DNA from: Aplysia californica | Taxonomy: Eukaryota; Mollusca; Gastropoda; Aplysiida; Aplysiidae | Assembly (NCBI RefSeq): GCF_000002075.1 | Contig: NW_004797505.1 | Coordinates: forward strand, 127,524-191,523 | DNA: 64,000 nt | Direction: 5' to 3' | Part shown: positions 58,193 to 64,000 of the stretch, in pieces | How the letters are laid out: each line of letters starts with the position of its first letter | Numbering within the stretch: position 1 is the stretch's first letter | Translations under genes and position numbers: made by a program | Notes under the pieces: generated by a model | Told to the model about the DNA's origin: nothing | The model's database searches: none | Seen by the model: the letters and a program-made list of their open reading frames with translations, nothing else

Positions 58193-61100
58193 CTAGCATT
58201 TATAATATTTCCTTCGGATCTCTCCAAAGTCTAGATATTCGGTTAAGATGTGTCTAATGGTAAAATCTGTGTCGCATCTGACACAGAACGGCTTCTCATC
58301 TCCCTGTAGGAGGTATTTGTGGGTCAGGGCCGTGTGTCCGATGCGCAATCGAGTAAAAATGACTTCGTCTCTTCTGGAGAGGTCCGAAGGATTTCGCTGT
58401 TCTAGCTTAGGTTTTATTTCATATAGTTTATTATTTTTCTGGTTTTCCCAGTGGCTCTCCCACAGACTGGAGGTGTACTTTTTGACTTTATTTCTGAAGT
58501 CAGTCTGTGGGAGAGTGTTTGTCGTTGATCCCAGCAGAAGGGATGAAGCTTTCTTCGCCAGGTCGTCTACCTGCTCGTTTTCTCGGATGTCCACATGGCT
58601 GGGTATCCAAGCGAACATGATGTTTTTTCCTGTTTCGGATAGTGTATGAATTTTCTGTTGTAGCCTAACTATTTTTGGGAGTAAGAGTGTGTAGTTTGCG
58701 AGTGAGGTGATGCAAGACAGAAAGTCAGAAAGGATACGGAAAGATTTGTTAGGAGAATTTTCTACAGAGTCCAGTGCCATGTCAATGGCAGTGGCCTCCG
58801 CAGTGAAAATGGAGGCTTCAGGATGGAGTCTCCTCTGGTGTGTATTGTTGAGAGATAGGGCTGCGGCGCCCACTTCATTGTCTTTTTTGGAGTCGTCCGT
58901 GAAGATGAGCTCCGCACCGGGGTACTTATCTATTAGTTTTTTGTATTCTGCTTAAAAAGTTTTGGTGTTTGTGCTTTCTTTGTTGTGTGTGGTCAGCTGT
59001 AAGTCTACTTTTGCCTTAGTGAGGTGCCACGGAGGGAGGTCGGGGAAAAGAATTTGTTGGGTGTCTTGTTTGGAAAAGTGTAAGTTCTTGAGGTCCTCAA
59101 GGATTCTGAGGCCGAAGGGTTTGATGAGTTTTTCGTTGCTTAGAAATTTGTTTATGGTTTCTGGGTTTGTTTTAAAAATGCTGTTGTGCCCTGGATTTTC
59201 CGGTGTTGAGCTCTGTTTAACTGCGTATTGTAGTGAGAGTTGTGTGCGTCTGAGTGAGAGTGGTGGTATGTTGGCCTCGGCCTGGAGGCTCTCCACCTGA
59301 GAAGTGCGGAAAGCCCCCAGAGCGAGGCGGAGTCCTTGGTTTTGTATTGGATCTAGTATTTTTAAGACATGTGGTTTTGCCGATCCGTAAACTTGACAGC
59401 CGTAGTCAAGCCTGGATCGGACAAGGGAGATGTACAAGTGGAGAAGGTGTTTTGAGTCCCCGCCCCATTCCAGATGCGATAGAATTTTCAAAGCGTTTAA
59501 CGTTTTCTGGCACCTCACACGAAGGTCTTTGATGTGTGGTATGAATGTGAGTTTTTTGTTGAAAATGACGCCGAGGAAACGAGCTTGGTCCTGGACGGGA
59601 ATCCTTTCCCTGTATAGTGTCAAATCCGGCTGCAGCACACGTCTGCCTGTTCGGCAAAAGTGTACTGCAACCGTCTTTGACTGGGAGAACTTGAAACCGT
59701 TATTGTTTGCCCATGTTTAGAGTTTGTGCAGCTGCGTTTGCAGCTGCCTTTCCATAGATCTCAAATGAGGATTTTTTGAACAGCAGCATATAAAAAAGTC
59801 GTCAACGTATAACGAGCTGTCTATGCTGTTTTGGAGGGTTTTCACTTTGGAATTTATTTTAATTTCAAATAGGAGAGGAGAAAGGATGCTCCCCTGGGGG
59901 ACTCCTTCCTCCTGTTGGTGGGGGTCTGAAAGGGAGGATCTGACACGAACCTGGAAGGAACGGTTCTTCAGGAAGTTGCCAATGAAGGCAGGGAGGTGAC
60001 CGCGTATGCCAAGTGCGTGCAGGTCTCGAAGAATGCCGTACTTCCAGGTTGTGTCGAAGGCTTTTTCTAGGTAAAAAAAGATGGCGATCATGTGGCCTCT
60101 TTCAGCGAACGTCTCGCGTATAAAGGTCTCCAGGCGGACCAGGTGATCCAGAGTGGATCGAGTTTTCCTGAATCCGCACTGGAGACCGCTCAGCGAGCCC
60201 GTCGTTTCCAGAAACCACATGAGTCGCCTGTGAATCCTTTTTTCAATTAGTTTGCAGAGACAGCTCGTTAGTGCTATTGGTCTGTAATTGGATGCGTGTG
60301 TGTGGTCCTTGTTTGGTTTGGGTATTGGAATGACAGTGGTGAGACGCCAAGACTCCGGAAAGGAGTGCGACTGCCACATGTCGTTGTATATATGTATAGT
60401 AGGAGTGTGAGTGTTTCTGAGGGTAAGTGCCTAATGATTTGGTTGTGGATGTCATCCGGTCCCGGGGCTGTATCGCCCAGGTCCGAGAAGCACGATGTTA
60501 GTTCGTCTATTGTGAAGTCTGCGTTGTAGGTTTCAGTGTTGTTTGAGTGGAAGTTTAAGTGTTGTTTTTCTCTGTTAGTTTTGATGTTTTGAAAAGTGGT
60601 GTTGTAGTTTGCTTGGGATGAGTTTTTGGCGAGAGATGTAGCTATTGTGTTTGCGATGTCTACTTGTGTTTCAGCTGTTGTTCCATCCAGCCTCTGGACG
60701 TGCCGAATGGTGTCTGTGCGTCTACCTAAGAATTTTTTAGCAATTTTGAAAACTTGGTTGAGTGGTGTCTGGCTGTTGATTTAGGAGATGTATTTTTGGA
60801 ATGATTGTCTTTTGCTCTCCCTGAGGCATCTACGTGCCACAGCTCGAGCCTTTAAATAATTTATCTTGTTTTCTATGGTGGTGTTGTTGACGGCTTTTCG
60901 ATACGCTGCCTTCTTTTTCTTTACTGTGTCCTCACATTCCAAAGAGAACCAGATCTTGTTCCTCCGGGGTTCTGTTTTTGTTTTTGGTATGTGTTTGTGG
61001 CATATTTCTAAAAGCTTTTCGTGGAATTTATTGTAGTTGTGGTCGAAATTGGGATTAAGAATCTGGGAACATTGATTGGCAAACCTGTCCCAGTCTGCTT

Positions 61101-61751
61101 TTTTGAAGTTGAAGCGTTCTGGGATCGGGTCTTTTTGGAGGCTATTGTTTTTGAGGAGAATTGGGAAATGGTCCGTACGGTCATCCAGCACAGACCACTC
61201 AAGATCTGGGACTAGGTCAGGGGTACAAAAGGTGAGGTCAAGGGATGAAGTGCCATAGGTGGCTCTGTTTCTGTAAGTTGGGGATTTATCATTTAAGAGA
61301 CAGATGTTATTTTGAAATAAAAAGTTTTCTATTATTTTCCTTTTTGGTCTATAGGTTTGTCTCCCCAAAGGGGGCTGTGGGCATTGAAATCACCTAGCAA
61401 AATAAAGGGTTTTGGAAGCTGAGCCTTTAAGTCATTTAGTTGGGTTATTTTGAGGGGGTAATTTGGTGGGATATAAACTGAGCAGATTGTGATTGGTCTG
61501 TGCAGGGTGACCCGTACGGCAATAGCCTGGAGGGTCGTCTTAAGATGTACTTGTCTGTGGAGAGTGTGGTTGTCAGTGTAGATGGTGGTACCACCGGAAG
61601 CAATCTGGTTCTCTGTGTGAATGTGATGGTACGCAGTAAATCCTCTTAAGTCTATGGTGGAAGCCGGGGCGAATTTTGTTTCTTGAATACAGGCCACCCG
61701 TGGGCACAGTGTGTCCTGTAAATGTTGCAATTCTGCAATGGAAGGTCGGAT
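58193..61751 (-). pseudogene. LINE ORF2: endonuclease, reverse transcriptase, RNase H (broken)
   Basis: Read on the minus strand: endonuclease with ACIQETKFAP and GDFNAHSPLWGDKP (frame 1), then after a one-base change near 61350 SSLDLTFCTP and DRTDHFPIL. RT with IPIPKPNKDHTHASNYRPIA, EKAFDTTW, GVPQGSILSPLLF and the catalytic box LYVDDFF (after a second change near 60385). RNase H with IFTDDSKKDNEVGAAA, TAEATAIDMALD and AWIPSHVDIRENEQVDDLAK. A C-terminal FCVRCDTDFTIRH zinc-like motif. In-frame TAA codons stand at about 60781, 59717 and 58952. The usual TDGS of RNase H is TDDS and SDS is SDF. The start overlaps the ORF1 stop region (TAATGA at 61757-61752); the first residues of the endonuclease are unclear. 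Confidence 0.85.
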
Positions 61752-61754
61752 TCA

Positions 61755-63254
61755 TTATGAATTTTTACTTTTTAATTTGGAGCTCAAAGGCCCTGGCTTC
61801 CAAGAAACACTCTGACTCCTCCTTGCGGGGGAGGCAGAGTGTTTTCTAGGTTGCCGTCCTGGATTGGACGGCGGTCTAGTGGGGGATTTGGAGGAGTGAC
61901 AGACTCCATCCTTCCCGGGGTCAGGCCGGGGAGGGGGGTCGGAGATGTCTTCCTCCATAGGCAGGGGTTTGTCTGCTGGAGGGGTAGGGGGAGGTGGAGC
62001 AGACCGAGGGGGCTGGGAAGGGGGGGGGGGGGTAGGGGGCTGGGGGGAGGGGAGAAGGCCCACCTCACGCTCCATCAGAGGAATGGGCTGTGAGGTGGAA
62101 AAAGAAGGAGAAGAAGAAGAAGGGATAGAAGAGGGGTGAGGGGGAGAAGAGGGGGCGGAGGAAGAGTCCTCCCCGTCCTCCCCTAGAACCCCATAGCGGT
62201 TAGAAAGTGGCACCTCAAGGGGGGTTGCCACAGGGATAGAAGCGGGCTTTTTGTACTTAGGCACAGAGATTTGCCTGTTGACCGCGGGCTTTGGGAGGTC
62301 GGCAGTAGAATTACTTGCCGACCTTGTGACCAACTGGGCTGCCTTTGAATACGACCGGCCAATGACTGGGGTTGTGATTGGCGGGCAGACAACCTTACGG
62401 GCCTCCTGGAAGGAGCAGCCATTTCGCGCCTTGTATTCTTGGATGGCGCGTTCTTGGAGCCAAGTCGGGCACTCCTTGCTGAAAGCTGTGTGCTGGCCGT
62501 GGCAATTGGGGCAACAAGGACTAGCCTTGCATTCCTTCTCAGGATGCCCGGTCTTGCCACAACGAGGAAACACGGCTGCGTGACAGCACCGTGACTGGCT
62601 ATGGCCGAACTTCTGACACTTGAAACAGCGCAGAGGGTTCGGCACATAGGGTCGTACGTCGAGTATCAAGTAAGATGCCCGAACGGTGGCTGGAGGGCGA
62701 CACGATTCGAAAGTGAGGACAATCGTGTTCATTTCAATAGTAGTCTCCCCCCGCCGAAGAGTAATCCGGCGAGCTTCGACCACTCCCTCACAGTGCTCCA
62801 CAATCTCTTCCATGGAGCAGCCTTTCAGCTCATGGCTGCGGACCACGCCCTTCGAGCGGTTAAACTTCTGGTAGTGCTCGGACTTAAAGGGAATACCGCC
62901 GAAGGTCGTGGTATCCAGGAGTTTGGTCACTTCGTTCTCGGTTGCGCACTTGACAAGGAGTGCACCACAGGAAAGTTTCTGTACACATGTGGGAATGTAT
63001 CCCAGAACTTTCCGTAGTGCATCTCCTGTCTTAAAGATGTTGAGATCGGTAATTCTTTTCTGTGCGTCTTTTGCACTGGAGATGGCCACGAACGGTTGCC
63101 TCAGAAGCTCCTTAGGAGGAGGGAGGAAGGAGGCATCGGTAAAGGTCCTTTTACCGTTTTTTGAACTTTTGCTCGGCTCGGCGGCCGCTTCCGCGAGCCG
63201 AGACTTCTTCATGTTGGGAGCTGGGAAAGGGTCTTTAGGGTTTTTAGTATCCAT
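61755..63254 (-). CDS. LINE ORF1 protein with zinc knuckles
   Basis: Intact 499-aa frame. Residues 50-200 resemble the RRM-like RNA-binding part of I/Jockey ORF1 proteins. Zinc knuckles follow: CFKCQKFGHSQSRC (210-223), a second whose first Cys is replaced (FPRCGKTGHPEKEC, 229-242) and CPNCHGQHTAFSKEC (248-262). After that come a GCSFQEARKVV helix and a long Pro/Ser-rich C-terminus rich in PPPPSQPP. The protein would coat the LINE RNA during retrotransposition. Start chosen as the first ATG after a stop; ORF2 follows at once. Confidence 0.85.
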   Translation of the reverse strand: MDTKNPKDPFPAPNMKKSRLAEAAAEPSKSSKNGKRTFTDASFLPPPKELLRQPFVAISSAKDAQKRITDLNIFKTGDALRKVLGYIPTCVQKLSCGALLVKCATENEVTKLLDTTTFGGIPFKSEHYQKFNRSKGVVRSHELKGCSMEEIVEHCEGVVEARRITLRRGETTIEMNTIVLTFESCRPPATVRASYLILDVRPYVPNPLRCFKCQKFGHSQSRCCHAAVFPRCGKTGHPEKECKASPCCPNCHGQHTAFSKECPTWLQERAIQEYKARNGCSFQEARKVVCPPITTPVIGRSYSKAAQLVTRSASNSTADLPKPAVNRQISVPKYKKPASIPVATPLEVPLSNRYGVLGEDGEDSSSAPSSPPHPSSIPSSSSPSFSTSQPIPLMEREVGLLPSPQPPTPPPPSQPPRSAPPPPTPPADKPLPMEEDISDPPPRPDPGKDGVCHSSKSPTRPPSNPGRQPRKHSASPARRSQSVSWKPGPLSSKLKSKNS

Positions 63255-64000
63255 GAGAGTTTTCTAATTGATTCGACTCCGGGGCTCCCCGCCCGCCACG
63301 GAGCCCAACAAGGGGACACATTGCTCGGATGACCAGAGCTGTGCCAGGGCTACCCTGGAGCTATACTCTCAACGAGAAAGTACAAGACCCTCCCGTCAAG
63401 ATTGACCCAGGGCTTGATGGGGTTTCAGCTCTCAACCGATTGAGTGGCATGGGCCGTGCCACCCTCCCGTCTAAGAGGAAAACCTGGGCCAAAGAGGTGT
63501 GTTGGCGAGGGACAGTCAGTGGACTGATCTCACCTCAACCACCAGGTACCCGGTTTCCCTCCGCACGGGTCGCACCTCACGGTCAACGAGGCGCCAACTC
63601 TGTAGGATGGGTGACCTCTCTTTTTGCTGCACATGAGGTCAGCGGTGGTAGGAAAGATAAAAGAAGAAAGAAAGAAGGAAGGAGAAGAGGAAGATACACT
63701 AAAGTAGGTGTCGCATCCGGATCTCAGAGGATTGGGGTCCGTGTGCGACACCTCGCCTTTGAAGGGGTTGCATCTTCTGCAGACGAAGCAGTGGGTCTAT
63801 TTATATCCCCATGACCCACTGGGGGTGCAGCTGGATTTCCGTGCTGTTCTCATCAAACCAGTTTTCGAGCCTGAACTTGAACAAGAATGTTGTTGTGGTT
63901 CCCAGACACTCAATGAATATGCTGTGATTCATATTACAAGGTGCGATCCATGTTGCTTTCGGCTGGCCACATGATCAGGGCGGCAGGCATTAGTCAAACT
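63255..64000. other. Probable LINE 5' region and flank
   Basis: GC-rich sequence directly upstream of ORF1 on the minus strand, likely including the LINE 5' UTR. The plus-strand frame 63329-63814 has no domain and is judged incidental. GGATCTCAGAGGATTGGGGT lies between two similar words (GTCGCATCC and GTGCGACAC). The LINE start could not be fixed. Confidence 0.4.

Larger units (their letters stand above)
57889..63254 (-). mobile_element. Nearly complete I/Nimb-like LINE (non-LTR retrotransposon)
   Basis: ORF1 (63254-61755), ORF2 (about 61751-58193) and a 3' UTR ending in the hairpin tail CGCTCATATGACCTTAGCAG, GCAAGCGCAGTAAAACCC and a TACATACATA repeat (57955-57889). The order APE endonuclease, RT, RNase H fits the I/Ingi/Nimb group; gastropods carry related nimbus elements. 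ORF1 is intact. ORF2 has about two frame changes and three in-frame stops, so the copy is dead but fairly young. The true 5' end may lie further upstream, toward 63830 or beyond. Confidence 0.85.

Noticed and set aside
58248-59720. Plus-strand frames opposite the LINE ORF2
   Set aside because: They are antisense shadows of the RT and RNase H coding sequence.
63329-63814. 161-codon plus-strand frame upstream of the LINE ORF1
   Set aside because: No recognisable domain, composition follows the GC-rich LINE 5' region, and it runs antisense to the element.

Overview
The window looks like a repeat-rich, AT-leaning invertebrate nuclear genome, most likely a mollusc and probably a gastropod. That guess rests on the tRNA-derived SINEs, one with a GACGTTAAAC tail, on I/Nimb-like LINEs, on multi-copy Mutator-like transposases, and on an axonemal SAXO gene next to a W02B3.4-like LicD gene. 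No species can be named from the sequence alone. A 100-base run of N at 25225-25324 marks a scaffold gap.

Two host genes can be supported exon by exon. A nine-exon plus-strand gene (coding 4178-15726, 529 aa) encodes a SAXO/FAM154-type stabiliser of axonemal microtubules. A two-coding-exon minus-strand gene (coding 50790-53444, 234 aa) encodes a single-pass membrane protein with a LicD/fukutin-like nucleotidyltransferase motif. The rest is intron, intergenic DNA or transposable elements.

Layout: 1-4100 is intergenic with a MITE and two SINEs. 4.1-17.7 kb is the SAXO gene, whose introns carry SINEs, a LINE scrap, microsatellites, a 392-bp retroposon inserted exactly at a splice donor, and a piggyBac derivative nested in a MITE. 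18-21.6 kb holds retroposon copies and a LINE endonuclease fragment. 21.8-27.7 kb is a broken multi-exon Mutator-like transposase gene, interrupted by a TIR element, a local duplication and the N gap. 29.7-32.3 kb is a 2.6-kb minisatellite of 28/35-bp units with higher-order structure. 33-48 kb has retroposon copies, tandem repeats, a deleted piggyBac element and a decayed gene of a FEN/PIN-like Cys-rich family. 48.8-50.4 kb is a LINE 3' fragment abutting a mariner. 50.8-53.6 kb is the LicD gene. 54.9-57.8 kb has a TTAA element and LINE fragments. 57.9-63.3 kb is a nearly complete minus-strand LINE with ORF1 and ORF2 (endonuclease, RT, RNase H).

The main unifying observation is a ~370-410 bp non-autonomous retroposon (four copies with a defined C-run 5' end and matching flanking repeats, plus fragments). 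Its last ~45 bp match the 3' end of the LINE at 57.9-63.3 kb, which suggests a SINE-LINE partnership. One copy sits on the SAXO exon 5 donor site and duplicated it. No LTR retrovirus-like, Polinton-like or other capsid- or envelope-bearing element was recognised.
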